Positions 34,295 through 42,721 are shown, numbered from the stretch's first letter. The stretch is DNA of 64,000 nucleotides from Ectothiorhodospiraceae bacterium 2226 (GCA_013348725.1 CP054689.1:732501-796500); one strand, 5' to 3'. A program made the numbers and translations. Notes: a model not told the origin generated them from the letters alone.

Positions 34295-35005
34295 TCACTC
34301 TGCCCAAAGGGGGACGTAACGCCAGGCCTCGCTGAGCGCCTGCCGATGCACCGCCGTGTCGGGGTCGAGGCGGTGCAGCAAGGCGTAGAAGCGCGGCGAG
34401 TGATCGAGGTGTCGGGTGTGGCAGAGCTCGTGCAGCATCACGTGGCGCACCAGTGGCGCCGGCAGGAACAACAGCTTGCAGTTGAGGTTGATGGTCTTGC
34501 GCGCGGAGCAGCTACCCCAGCGGCCACGCTGGCGACGCACGCTCAAGCCCGCGAACGGTAAAGCGGCCTCGGCGGCGACGCGCGCCAGCCAGTCGGGCAG
34601 ATGGTGCCGCCCCTGGGCGAGCAGCCAGGCGTGCAATGCCCCGCGCCAGCCTTGCACATCCTCGGGACCGTGCAACACCAAGCGCTCATCCTGCATCCGC
34701 CAGCGCCGCCGGGCGCCGAGACGGTAGTCGACCTGCCAATGCCGCGCCACCGCCGCCAGGCGGACCTCGCGCGGCAGCGGCTCGACCAAGTGCGGTGCGA
34801 GATCGGCCCGGCGGGCGGCCAGGCGCGCCTGGGTACGTCGCACCCAGACCGCCCCCTCCGCCAGGATCTGCGGCAGCTGCGCCTGATCGAAGCCGGGCGG
34901 CACCACGACCTCCACCGCACCGTGCGCGGTGACGCGCAGGCGCACGGAACGCGCGCGCGCGCTGATACGCACTTGGACGCTGAAGAGATCGAGCGCTTGC
35001 GACAT
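34295..35005 (-). CDS. YgjP-like metallopeptidase-domain protein
   Basis: The 236-residue protein fits the YgjP/DUF45 family: an N-terminal VRISARARSVRLRVTAHG-like segment, VRRQRGRWGSCSARKTINLN and the zinc site HVMLHELCHTRHLDHSPRFY. The HExxH-type motif is typical, and a E. coli member has been reported as a UTP pyrophosphatase rather than a proven protease, so substrate is uncertain. It stands alone between the NERD gene and the small stress genes. Confidence 0.88.
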   Translation of the reverse strand: MSQALDLFSVQVRISARARSVRLRVTAHGAVEVVVPPGFDQAQLPQILAEGAVWVRRTQARLAARRADLAPHLVEPLPREVRLAAVARHWQVDYRLGARRRWRMQDERLVLHGPEDVQGWRGALHAWLLAQGRHHLPDWLARVAAEAALPFAGLSVRRQRGRWGSCSARKTINLNCKLLFLPAPLVRHVMLHELCHTRHLDHSPRFYALLHRLDPDTAVHRQALSEAWRYVPLWAE

Positions 35006-35179
35006 GAACGGGACTCGAGGAGTGGCTGGTGTATGCCTTGCGCAGGCGCTTTACAGTGCAGAGGCGGGTCCTACACTTCAAGGTAACGCGCGCTGGGCGG
35101 CGCCCGCTGTTTGCATAACCGCGCCGTCGGGCGTTCTTTCGCTCAACCAAGGATGGCCACGCGACAGGAGGACATTACC

Positions 35180-35401
35180 ATGCGTGAAAGCGAACGCGCC
35201 ACCGGCGTCCGAGACGAAGATTACGACATCGTCAGCACGCTCTACCATGCGCTACAGGCGGCGGACACGGCCGAGAAGTACATCGGCGACGCGGATCAGG
35301 AAGGTGATCAGGAAGCCAAACAATTCTTCCAAGAGGTGCAGGATCACAACCGCCGTATCGCCGAACGGGCCAAGCAGTTGCTGACCCAACGCATTTCCTA
35401 G
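35180..35401 (+). CDS. Small acidic helical protein, probable stress protein, 73 aa
   Basis: The product is helical and charged (DIVSTLYHALQAADTAEKYI, then EAKQFFQEVQDHNRRIAERAK), with no Cys or membrane segment. I recall similar 70-residue proteins in many proteobacteria, but without a function. The start at 35180 follows a strong AGGAGGA. Nine bases downstream begins a small zinc-binding protein, so they form a pair ending in the terminator at 35657. Confidence 0.7.
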   Translation: MRESERATGVRDEDYDIVSTLYHALQAADTAEKYIGDADQEGDQEAKQFFQEVQDHNRRIAERAKQLLTQRIS

Positions 35402-35410
35402 GAGGTCACC

Positions 35411-35644
35411 ATGTCGCGCTGTGAGGTTTGTGGCAACGACTACGACAAGAGCTTCGACGTGGTGATGGCGGGCAAGCAGCACACCTTCGACAGCTTTGAA
35501 TGCGCCGTGCATGCACTCGCCCCCCGCTGCGCCCACTGCGGCTGCCTGGTCATGGGGCACGGCGTCGAGGCGTCCGACAAAATCTACTGTTGCGCACATT
35601 GCGCCGAGGCCGAGGGCATCACCGGCCTGCAGGACCGGCTCTAG
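35411..35644 (+). CDS. Small zinc-binding (treble-clef-like) protein, 77 aa
   Basis: The sequence has nine cysteines and several His residues: CEVCGNDY at the start, FDSFECAVHALAPRCAHCGC in the middle and YCCAHCAEAEG near the end. This pattern could hold two structural zinc ions. It resembles bacterial metallothionein-type or MYM-like short zinc proteins but is not a clear SmtA. It starts after TAGGAGG, immediately downstream of the 73-residue gene. Confidence 0.75.
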   Translation: MSRCEVCGNDYDKSFDVVMAGKQHTFDSFECAVHALAPRCAHCGCLVMGHGVEASDKIYCCAHCAEAEGITGLQDRL

Positions 35645-35656
35645 CCCACGGGAGCA

Positions 35657-35687
35657 CGCGCCGCGGCGCGCGCCGCGGCGCGCTTTT
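35657..35687 (+). terminator. Rho-independent terminator after the small stress pair
   Basis: A self-complementary GC stem (CGCGCCGCGGC facing GCCGCGGCGCG, loop GCGC) is followed by C and four T residues. It lies 13 bases past the zinc-protein stop and 55 bases before the thioredoxin-like gene. Confidence 0.7.
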
Positions 35688-35742
35688 CAGCGCGCGCGGG
35701 CGCCTCTACAATGCCCTGCGTCGCGATTACTGGAGGCCGATC

Positions 35743-36321
35743 ATGGCGTTGACCCCTTCCACCATGCTCGCGCTGGGCACCCCGGCGCCGGACTTCGCGC
35801 TACCCGATCCCACCGGGCGCCAGTACACGCTGGCCGACTTCGCCGACCAGCCCGCGCTACTGGTGGTGTTCATGTGCAACCACTGCCCCTACGTGAAGCA
35901 CATCCGCAGCGAGTTGGCGCGCTTCGCCGCCGACTATCAGCCGCGCGGCTTGGCGGTGGTCGGCATCAACGCCAACGATATTAGCCAAAAGCCCGACGAC
36001 AGTCCCGCCAAGATGGCCGAGGAGGCGCGCTCCGTCGGCTACACCTTCCCCTACCTGTTCGACGAGACGCAGGCCGTGGCGAAGGCCTACATGGCCGCCT
36101 GCACGCCCGATTTCTTCCTGTTCGACAAGGCGCGCCGCCTGGTGTATCGCGGTCAGTTCGACGAGAGCCGACCGGGCAACAACCTGCCGGTCACGGGCAA
36201 TGACCTGCGCGCGGCGGCCGAGGCGGCACTGGCCGGCGAGCCGCTGCCGGCAGACCAGAAGCCGAGCATCGGCTGCAACATCAAGTGGAAGCCGGGGAAC
36301 GAACCGCCCTACTTCGGCTGA
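35743..36321 (+). CDS. Thioredoxin-fold (AhpC/TSA-like) protein with CNHC motif
   Basis: The 192-residue protein has an AhpC/TSA-like layout: LGTPAPDFALPDPTGRQYTL, LLVVFMCNHCPYVKHI with Cys-x2-Cys at the usual place, VVGINANDISQKPDDS and FPYLFDETQAVAKAYMAACTPDFFLFD with the conserved cis-Pro region. The CNHC pair suggests a thiol oxidoreductase rather than a classical peroxiredoxin. No signal peptide is seen with the chosen start (GGAGG ribosome site). The stop overlaps the convergent GNAT gene by 13 bases. Confidence 0.85.
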   Translation: MALTPSTMLALGTPAPDFALPDPTGRQYTLADFADQPALLVVFMCNHCPYVKHIRSELARFAADYQPRGLAVVGINANDISQKPDDSPAKMAEEARSVGYTFPYLFDETQAVAKAYMAACTPDFFLFDKARRLVYRGQFDESRPGNNLPVTGNDLRAAAEAALAGEPLPADQKPSIGCNIKWKPGNEPPYFG

Positions 36322-36815
36322 GGCGAGACCGGGGGCGGAAGCGGCTTGCCCATGCGTAGCGCGCCGACCCCGTCGTCGTAGTACGCGGCACGATAGCCTT
36401 GCTCGTGAAAGCCGCGCCGGCGATACAGCGCGATGGCGCCGGCGTTGTCGGCCCGCACCTCCAGCCGCAACTCGCGACAGCCGCGCGCCGCGGCATGTGA
36501 CTCGACGGCGTCCAACAGCGCGGTGGCAATGCCACGGCGGCCCCACTGCGGATGCACCACCAGCGAGTACAGGCGCGCGCGGTGCGAGCCACGCCGATAC
36601 AGCACCACGGCGTCGGCCACCAGCACCCCTGCTGCCTCCTCGACCACCAGCACGTCCGCCTGGGCGCGGCTGAGCAGGTGCCGCCAGGCGCGTGCCGAGA
36701 GGCGGTCGCCCGGAAACAGGGCCTCCAAGGCCTCGAGCTGGGGCCGGTCCGCGGCGCGGGCCGCGCGCACGGTGGCGGCGGGACGCGTGGCGGGCGAAGA
36801 TGCGCACATGGACAT
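36309..36815 (-). CDS. GNAT-family N-acetyltransferase (RimI-like)
   Basis: The core motifs of the GNAT fold are present: LYSLVVHPQWGRRGIATALLDAVESHAAARG (motif A, with the acetyl-CoA loop) and LEVRADNAGAIALYRRRGFHEQGYRAAYYDDG (motif B). It resembles ribosomal-protein acetyltransferases. The start is uncertain: ATGs at 36815 and 36809 would overlap the divergent LysR start, while a GTG at 36767 would avoid that overlap. Confidence 0.85.
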   Translation of the reverse strand: MSMCASSPATRPAATVRAARAADRPQLEALEALFPGDRLSARAWRHLLSRAQADVLVVEEAAGVLVADAVVLYRRGSHRARLYSLVVHPQWGRRGIATALLDAVESHAAARGCRELRLEVRADNAGAIALYRRRGFHEQGYRAAYYDDGVGALRMGKPLPPPVSPQPK

Positions 36816-37650
36816 CGACCTTCTGAAGACCTTCGTGGAAGTCTACCGCACGCGCCATTTCGGGCGCGCTGCCGATAACCTTTACATCACCCACTCCGCC
36901 GCCAGCGCCCGCATCCGCCAACTGGAAGAACTGCTCGGCGCGCGGCTACTCACGCGCGCGCGCAACAATATCCAGCTCACTCCGGCCGGCGAGCGCCTGC
37001 TGCGTCACGCCGAAGCCATCCTCGCCCAGTGGCAGGCGGCGCTGCAGAGCGTGCCGCTCAGCGAAGAGGAGGGTCTGACGCTCGCGGTGGGCGGCATGGC
37101 CGACCTGTGGGACATGCTGGTGCAGCCCTGGCTGCAGGGTCTGCACGCGACCCACCCCGAACTGCGACTGCGTGCCGAGGCGCACGGCGCCGACATCCTG
37201 ATTCGTCGGCTGTTGGAGGGCGTGTTGGACGTCGCCTTCCTATTCGAGGCGCCGCAGATTCCGGATCTGCACGTCGTGCAGCTGCCCGACGTGCGTCTGG
37301 TGCTGCTGACCACCCGACCGGGTGTAAGTGCCGGAGAGGCCCTTGGCGAGGGCTACGTGCGGGTCGACTGGGGCACCTCGTTCAACGTGCTGCACGGACG
37401 CCATTTCCCGGACGCGCCGGAACCGCGCCTGCGCATGGCCCAGGGACGGCTCGCCTTGGACTTCATCCTTGCACGCGGGGGCGCGGCCTACCTACCGCAG
37501 CCCACCGCCCAATCCCACCTCGACGCGGGGCGCCTCCACGCCGTTGCCGATGCCCCGGTCATCGAGCGCCAGGCGTTCGCCGCCTATGCGTATCGCGGCG
37601 CGCGGCGCCGCTTGGTCGACGAGGCGCTGCAGCAATTCCTGCGGCGCTGA
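36808..37650 (+). CDS. LysR-family regulator, HdfR-like
   Basis: The 280-residue protein opens MDIDLLKTFVEVYRTRHFGRAADNLYITHSAASARIRQLEELLG, the winged-helix start typical of HdfR-type LysR regulators, followed by the substrate-binding domain. E. coli HdfR represses the flagellar master operon, but target and effector here are unknown. No gene of an obvious pathway is divergent except the GNAT enzyme, whose start overlaps this one. Confidence 0.88.
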   Translation: MDIDLLKTFVEVYRTRHFGRAADNLYITHSAASARIRQLEELLGARLLTRARNNIQLTPAGERLLRHAEAILAQWQAALQSVPLSEEEGLTLAVGGMADLWDMLVQPWLQGLHATHPELRLRAEAHGADILIRRLLEGVLDVAFLFEAPQIPDLHVVQLPDVRLVLLTTRPGVSAGEALGEGYVRVDWGTSFNVLHGRHFPDAPEPRLRMAQGRLALDFILARGGAAYLPQPTAQSHLDAGRLHAVADAPVIERQAFAAYAYRGARRRLVDEALQQFLRR

Positions 37651-37679
37651 ACAGTCGCCTGCGGCGCGCGGTGCGAGGA

Positions 37680-37880
37680 TCAGCCCAGTTCGTCGAAGTC
37701 ACCGAGTTGACGCCGCAGCCGCTGCTCCTCCCAGTAACGTTCGATGGCACGCCGCTTGTCGGCGTGCCGCTTGCGTTCCTGACGCCCGATCAGACGCTCC
37801 TCATCGAGATCCTGCCAGTCGGTCCCGCTGTCGGCGGCCTCGTCCTGAAACAACGCCTCGCCCTGCTCGTATCCGCTCAT
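37680..37880 (-). CDS. PA3496-family small protein, 66 aa
   Basis: A short, highly charged protein whose C-terminal RRAIERYWEEQRLRRQLGDFDE matches the small PA3496-type proteins, annotated as putative envelope-integrity proteins in pseudomonads. GGGAGG precedes the ATG. It is convergent with the LysR gene and shows no membrane segment. Confidence 0.7.
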   Translation of the reverse strand: MSGYEQGEALFQDEAADSGTDWQDLDEERLIGRQERKRHADKRRAIERYWEEQRLRRQLGDFDELG

Positions 37881-38111
37881 GCCTTGAACCTCCCGTCCTG
37901 TTTACGGCGGTGCCGGTTGATGGGCGCTTTATAACGCCCCCCGCGTGCGTCGTGCATCGAAAAATGCTGCACGTCACGACCAATTTTGCTGCGCGATCCA
38001 GCCCAGGCGCAGGGCGTGTTCGGACGCGCTGCTATACTCGCTTTGAACGCTGCAACACGTTCGTTTTTACATGAGGTCCGCAGCCGATCGACACGGGACA
38101 AGGAGGTCTCA

Positions 38112-38804
38112 ATGGCACTTTGGACGCGCACCAAGGCAAGCGCCGAGGCGTTGCCGGAGCACGCGCAGGCTGTCGCGGAACGCGCCCGCGCCACATGGGC
38201 GGCGCAGGAGGAGCGCCTGTCACGACAGCTCGAAGGTTTCTCGAACCGCTTACAGAACCTGGGAAATCGCGTGCGCGGCGAGCAACCGCTCACGCAGCGT
38301 GCCATGGACAGCGCGAAGCGCTGGCGCGGTGCCGCGATGCCCTACGTCCAAAATCGCAAGGTATGGATCGGCGCAGGGATCGCTGCGACGCTGGCCGGCG
38401 CCGCGGCACTCGGCGCGGCGTTGAGCCGCCGCCGCCACCGCACGCCGGAGAATCCCGACCTGAAGGCGCTGCGCCAGGACTTCGACTATGCCCTCGGCGA
38501 GCTCGGCTATAGCATCGACGACCTGGATGCGGCCGCGCTACTCGAAGAGGCCCAGGCCGCACTCGACGAAGGCGCCGATCTGGAGACGGCCCGCGAGCGC
38601 TTACGCCAGCGCGCGCAGGCCATGACGGAGCACGCCCGCCAGGGCGCCCGCCGCGCGATGGGCAATGCTCAGCGCATCATGCACGAGCGGCCGCTGGTGC
38701 TCGGGGCGGCGGGACTCGCGTTGGGGGCCGTGCTTGGGGGCGTGTTGAAGAAGCGGGGCAGCGAGTTCGGCGGCACACTGCGCCGTTGGCGCCGCGCCGC
38801 CTGA
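38112..38804 (+). CDS. Uncharacterised helical membrane protein, 230 aa
   Basis: The product has a charged, helical N-terminus (EHAQAVAERARATWAAQEERLS), a first hydrophobic segment (VWIGAGIAATLAGAAALGAAL), an acidic helical middle, and a second one near the end (LVLGAAGLALGAVLGGVL). It resembles ElaB/YqjD-type or DUF883-like inner-membrane proteins that face the cytoplasm, but I cannot name it. A strong AGGAGG precedes the start. A BrkB/YihY gene follows 9 bases downstream, so they are cotranscribed. A TATACT box at 38033 is a possible -10. Confidence 0.7.
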   Translation: MALWTRTKASAEALPEHAQAVAERARATWAAQEERLSRQLEGFSNRLQNLGNRVRGEQPLTQRAMDSAKRWRGAAMPYVQNRKVWIGAGIAATLAGAAALGAALSRRRHRTPENPDLKALRQDFDYALGELGYSIDDLDAAALLEEAQAALDEGADLETARERLRQRAQAMTEHARQGARRAMGNAQRIMHERPLVLGAAGLALGAVLGGVLKKRGSEFGGTLRRWRRAA

Positions 38805-38813
38805 GCCGCACCG

Positions 38814-39770
38814 ATGGCCGACGACGACGCCGCCGCGCGCGGGCGGGGAGCCCGCGCGCCCAAAGACATCCCCCGTAAGGGCTGGCGCGACGTCGGCCTA
38901 CGCGTCAAAAGCCAAATCAGCGAGAACAACCTCTCCATCATCGCCGCGGGCGTGGCCTTCTACGCCTTGTTCGCCATCTTCCCCGCCCTCGCGGCACTGG
39001 TCTCCATCTACGGCATCGCGTTCGACCCGGCCGACGTGCAGGAGTTGGTCGAAAACCTGCAGATGGTGCCGGCCGATACGCGCGAGCTCATTCTCGAACA
39101 GCTCAGTGAGGTGACCGAGGCTTCGGGAGCGGCGCTCGGCCTCGGTGCGCTGATCGGTCTGGCGATCGCGCTGTGGGGCGCCATGCGCGGCGTCTACGCG
39201 ACCATGATCGCGCTCAACGTCGTGTACGGCGAGCAAGAGTCGCGCGGCATGATCCGTCTGTACGGCACCGCCCTGCTGCTGACCCTGGTGCTGATCCTGG
39301 TGCTGCTGGCGGCGCTTGCCACCATCGTGGTGGTGCCGATCATGTTCGCGGTGGTGGGCTGGGAGGGGATCGGCCAGACACTGATCTCCATCGTGCGCTG
39401 GCCGCTGCTCGGGCTGGCGGTGGTGCTGGCGCTGGGCGTGCTCTACCGCTACGGACCGGACCGGCGTAATCCCCAGAAGCGTTGGGTGACGTGGGGCGCC
39501 GTGCTCGCCACGGTACTGTGGTTGATCGGCTCCTGGGCCTTCTCGTTCTACGTCCAGAACTTCGGCGACTACAACGAGACCTACGGCTCGCTGGGCGCGG
39601 TGATCGTGATGCTGATGTGGCTGTGGGTGACCGCCTTCATCGCGCTGCTGGGCGCGACCCTGAATGCCGAGATGGAGCATCAGACCCGCCACGACACCAC
39701 CGTGGGCGACGAGCGCGCGCTCGGTGATCGCGAGGCCCATGTGGCCGACACCGTCGGCGAGCGCCCCTGA
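38814..39770 (+). CDS. BrkB/YihY family inner-membrane protein
   Basis: The 318-residue protein has six membrane segments and the family signatures ISENNLSIIAAGVAFYALFAIFPALAAL at the N-terminus, DPADVQELVENL, YGPDRRNPQKRWVTWGAVLATVLWLIGSWAFSFY and a conserved end IALLGATLNAEMEHQTRHDT. It belongs to the more common short form of the family, distinct from the longer member at 5355-6716. It follows the 230-residue membrane protein by 9 bases. Confidence 0.9.
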   Translation: MADDDAAARGRGARAPKDIPRKGWRDVGLRVKSQISENNLSIIAAGVAFYALFAIFPALAALVSIYGIAFDPADVQELVENLQMVPADTRELILEQLSEVTEASGAALGLGALIGLAIALWGAMRGVYATMIALNVVYGEQESRGMIRLYGTALLLTLVLILVLLAALATIVVVPIMFAVVGWEGIGQTLISIVRWPLLGLAVVLALGVLYRYGPDRRNPQKRWVTWGAVLATVLWLIGSWAFSFYVQNFGDYNETYGSLGAVIVMLMWLWVTAFIALLGATLNAEMEHQTRHDTTVGDERALGDREAHVADTVGERP

Positions 39771-39808
39771 TCCGGTCCGTGGGCCGCCATGTTCTGCGAT
39801 GCCCGCCC

Positions 39809-39858
39809 AGGGAAGCTCTGATCCGCGTTCCTGTAGTCCGCTAACGCAGAGCTTCCCT
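39809..39858. repeat. Inverted-repeat element, copy 4 (most perfect)
   Basis: AGGGAAGCTCTG at 39809-39820 pairs perfectly with CAGAGCTTCCCT at 39847-39858, with GCGTT/AACGC nested inside. Same family as the copies at 2964, 7656 and 32086. Its outer edge CTAG supplies the TAG stop of the minus-strand PTPS-like gene, as copy 2 does for the M48 gene. It lies between that gene and the convergent BrkB/YihY gene. Confidence 0.8.
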
Positions 39859-40897
39859 AGAACGGCAACCGACTCACGTGCCGCCACGCGAGCTGCGCGC
39901 CGCGGGTCGGCGACTCGTGCAGTTCGATGGCGTCGAGCGCCGGCAGGGCCGGCTCGGTGCGGGCGCGGATCCAGTGCAGCAGGCTGGCCGCATCGGCATC
40001 CTCCAGCCCGTTCAGCTCGTGCAGGGCGTGGTGGTCGAGGCGCGCATAGACGGGCGCGAAGCACGCCTTCACGTCGCCATAGTCGACGGTCCAGCCCATG
40101 ACGGCGTCGAGCGGGGCTTCGAGGTGCAGACGGAGGCGATAACTGTGGCCGTGCAGCAAGCGGCGCGCATCGCTCGGCGGCGCACGCTGCAGCCGCACCG
40201 CGCTCTCGAAGTGCGTGTCCTTCCAGATGCGGTAGTGGCTGCCGTCGTAGCGGCAGCCGGCGGTCGCCGTCTCGTGCACGCTCACCGTCGCCAGTTCGGG
40301 CAACGGCTCGATCAGACGGGCCCATAGCCAGGCAGCCAGAACCTCGCTGGTGGGGTTCTCCAGCCCGGCCAGGTCGTTGAGACAACTGAGGTGCAGCCGG
40401 GCCTGCAGCGGTGCCCAGGCCGCCGCCAGACGCTCGCCCACGCCCGGCGCCCACCGCGCGTGCAGCACCACCTCGAAGCCATGCCCGTGCATGCGGCCGC
40501 ACTGATGGCCCGCCGGCACATGGGGCAGCCGATGCGCGGCCTCGATGCGAAAGCACTGCCAGAGCAGCCGCTCGCCTCGGGCGCCTGCCGCGGCACCGCG
40601 ATCCGGCGCGCTGCGCAGCGACAGCGCGGTGCCCGGCACGCGGGCGGCAAGCCACGCCACCAGTTCGATGTCGGCGCTTCCCTCCACGCGATCCTCCAAC
40701 AGGCTGTGGCGCAGCGGCCCCAGCACCTCGGCGAGGCGCACACCGAGCGCGGCGGCCTCGTCGCCGGGAAAGGCCGGGGCCAGCCGATCCGCGGCGGCCC
40801 AGGCACGCACCGCAAAGCTGTGGCCGTGGAGGCCACCCACCCGGCGCGCGGCCTCGAAGCCATCGGCGGCGGTGTACAGCAGGCTGTGCTCGCTCAA
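39857..40897 (-). CDS. Triple 6-pyruvoyltetrahydropterin-synthase/QueD-like protein
   Basis: Three PTPS-like modules are in tandem in one 346-residue protein. Module 1 (1-100) has HGHS (24-27) but lacks most other active residues. Module 2 (111-215) has His122, Cys133-x3-His137-Gly-His139 and ends VSVHET. Module 3 (222-346) has His229, His249-Gly-His251, DYGDVK, LDHHALHELN (288-295) and ELHES (325-329), but no Cys before HGH. Zinc ligands and the catalytic Cys are thus split between modules. The start is TTG at 40897 with GGGAGG upstream, and it avoids the near overlap with the divergent gene; a start 29 codons earlier is less likely. It could act in queuosine or pterin synthesis. Confidence 0.85.
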   Translation of the reverse strand: MSEHSLLYTAADGFEAARRVGGLHGHSFAVRAWAAADRLAPAFPGDEAAALGVRLAEVLGPLRHSLLEDRVEGSADIELVAWLAARVPGTALSLRSAPDRGAAAGARGERLLWQCFRIEAAHRLPHVPAGHQCGRMHGHGFEVVLHARWAPGVGERLAAAWAPLQARLHLSCLNDLAGLENPTSEVLAAWLWARLIEPLPELATVSVHETATAGCRYDGSHYRIWKDTHFESAVRLQRAPPSDARRLLHGHSYRLRLHLEAPLDAVMGWTVDYGDVKACFAPVYARLDHHALHELNGLEDADAASLLHWIRARTEPALPALDAIELHESPTRGAQLAWRHVSRLPF

Positions 40898-40993
40898 ACG
40901 TTCCTCCCGTCCCCCGCGCGCTTGCACCCGCCGGCGGACCGCATACAGTTCCTCTTGCACCCCGCTGCCTGCCTCGACGGCCAAGGAGGGCTC

Positions 40994-42313
40994 ATGCTGG
41001 CGCGGTTACTACCCGTTTGGGAAAAAGTTCGCACCGGGCTGTGGTTTACACCGGCCATCATCAGCGTGGGGGCGGCAGGCTTGGCCTGGCTGGCCTTGCA
41101 AGTCCCCGGCGGGCTGCCGCCGGAAGCCGCGTCCATGTGGTGGCTGCACGGGGGCGATGCCACCGACGCCTTCGACCTGCTGGCCAACCTGCTCACCGCG
41201 TTGATCACCATGGCCACACTGGCCCTGTCGATCACCATGGTGGTTCTCACGCTCGCGGCCGCCCAGCTCGGCCCACGCCTGATCCGCAGCTTCATCGCCG
41301 ACCAGCGCACGCAACTGGTGCTGGGACTGTTCATCGGGACGATAGTTTACCTCGTCCTGGTACTGCGCACCCTGCACGGAGAGTTGGACGCGGACGCGGT
41401 GCCGCGCGCTGCCGTGACCGCCGGCACCGCCCTGGTCCTGCTGAGCGTTTTCGCGCTGCTGTTCTACGTCCACCACCTGGCGCGCTCGATCGTGGCCGAC
41501 ACCATGATTCAGCGCGTGGGCGCGGCGCTGGATCAGGCGATTCGGGCGCAGCTGGCGCCCAGTACCGAGGCCCCCGTGGAGAAGGATGGCGCCCGCCCTC
41601 CGGGCGAGCATCTGCCGTATGCGGAAGTGGAAGCCACGCGCGGCGGCTACGTGCAGACCGTGGATGTCGAGAGCATCCTCGCCCAGGCGCAACGCGACGA
41701 TGCCATCGTCGCGCTCGACTTCCGGCCCGGCCACCACCTGCTGGCGGGGTGCGCCTTGGCGCGCGTGTGGCCGCCCACCGCGCTCGGCGATGCGCTGCGC
41801 GAGGCCGTACGCGAGGCGGTGGTCATCGGCGACGCGCGCACCGCCGCGCAGGACGTGGAGTTCTCCTTGCGGCAATTGGTCGAGATCGCCCTACGCGCCC
41901 TCTCCTCCGGCATCAACGATCCCCATACCGCAGTCGCCGTTGTCGACCGCCTCGGGCGCGCGCTGGCGCTGGCCATGGCGCAACAACCGGGGCGGCGCGC
42001 CTGGCGCGACCAGGAGGGCGTGCTGCGGCTGCACGCCCGCTTCCCCGACTTTGACGGCATCGTCGATGCCGCGCTGAACGAGATCCGTCAGGCCGCCCAG
42101 GGCAACGCGGCGGTGCTGATTCACCTGCTGGCGACGCTGGATCAGCTGGCGGGCCAGACCCGCCACGCGGACCATCGGCGGATCATCGGAGAGCACGTCC
42201 GCATGGTGGCCGAGGCAGGGCGCCGCAGCCTGGAGGAACCGCGCGACCTCGCCGCCCTGGAGGCGCGGCGGGCGCGGGCGTTGGCGCGCCTGGAGGACGC
42301 GCGTGGGGCATGA
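40994..42313 (+). CDS. DUF2254 membrane protein
   Basis: The 439-residue protein has four membrane segments in the first 150 residues (IISVGAAGLAWLALQV, ITMATLALSITMVVLTLAAAQLGPRLI, LVLGLFIGTIVYLVLVLRTLHG, TALVLLSVFALLFYVHHLA), with the family signatures SITMVVLTLAAAQLGPRLIR and FYVHHLARSI, followed by a soluble domain. The C-terminal part ISGINDPHTAVAVVDRL-like is also conserved in the family, whose function is unknown. AAGGAGGG precedes the ATG. Confidence 0.88.
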   Translation: MLARLLPVWEKVRTGLWFTPAIISVGAAGLAWLALQVPGGLPPEAASMWWLHGGDATDAFDLLANLLTALITMATLALSITMVVLTLAAAQLGPRLIRSFIADQRTQLVLGLFIGTIVYLVLVLRTLHGELDADAVPRAAVTAGTALVLLSVFALLFYVHHLARSIVADTMIQRVGAALDQAIRAQLAPSTEAPVEKDGARPPGEHLPYAEVEATRGGYVQTVDVESILAQAQRDDAIVALDFRPGHHLLAGCALARVWPPTALGDALREAVREAVVIGDARTAAQDVEFSLRQLVEIALRALSSGINDPHTAVAVVDRLGRALALAMAQQPGRRAWRDQEGVLRLHARFPDFDGIVDAALNEIRQAAQGNAAVLIHLLATLDQLAGQTRHADHRRIIGEHVRMVAEAGRRSLEEPRDLAALEARRARALARLEDARGA

Positions 42314-42319
42314 CGAGGG

Positions 42320-42721
42320 TCAGTCGTCCTTGAGCAGATCCTTCAGGCTCGCGAACGGATTGTGGGTGGCCGCCGCAGCCTTGTCGGGCGCATGGCTGCC
42401 ACCGCCGGCCGCGTGATCGAGGTAGCGCGCGTGCTCGTTGTCGTGGCAGTAGATGCAGAGGTTCTCCCAGTTGCTGCCGTCGGGTGGGTTGTTGTCGTGG
42501 TTGTGGTCCTTGTGGTGCACGGTGAGCAGATGCAGATTCTCGCGCGTGAACTCACGCCCGCAGCGGCCGCACACCCAGGGATGGATCTTGAGCGATTGGG
42601 CGCGATAGTCCTGCTCGCGCGCCAGGCGCGCCTGCTGCGCCGCGCGTACCACCTCATCCAGGCGACCGGCATCGAGCTTGCCCTCGCGCGGCTTTCGCGG
42701 CCCGCCGTCTCCGGAACTCAT
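42320..42721 (-). CDS. yajD: YajD-like HNH endonuclease-domain protein
   Basis: The 133-residue protein has the HNH core: WVCGRCGREFTRENLHLLTVHHKDHNHDNN followed by NWENLCIYCHDNEHARY, with two CxxC zinc knuckles and the catalytic HHKDHN. This matches E. coli YajD and similar stand-alone HNH proteins, whose substrates are not known. The C-terminus is a short Lys-rich tail. It ends 6 bases from the convergent DUF2254 gene. Confidence 0.9.
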   Translation of the reverse strand: MSSGDGGPRKPREGKLDAGRLDEVVRAAQQARLAREQDYRAQSLKIHPWVCGRCGREFTRENLHLLTVHHKDHNHDNNPPDGSNWENLCIYCHDNEHARYLDHAAGGGSHAPDKAAAATHNPFASLKDLLKDD

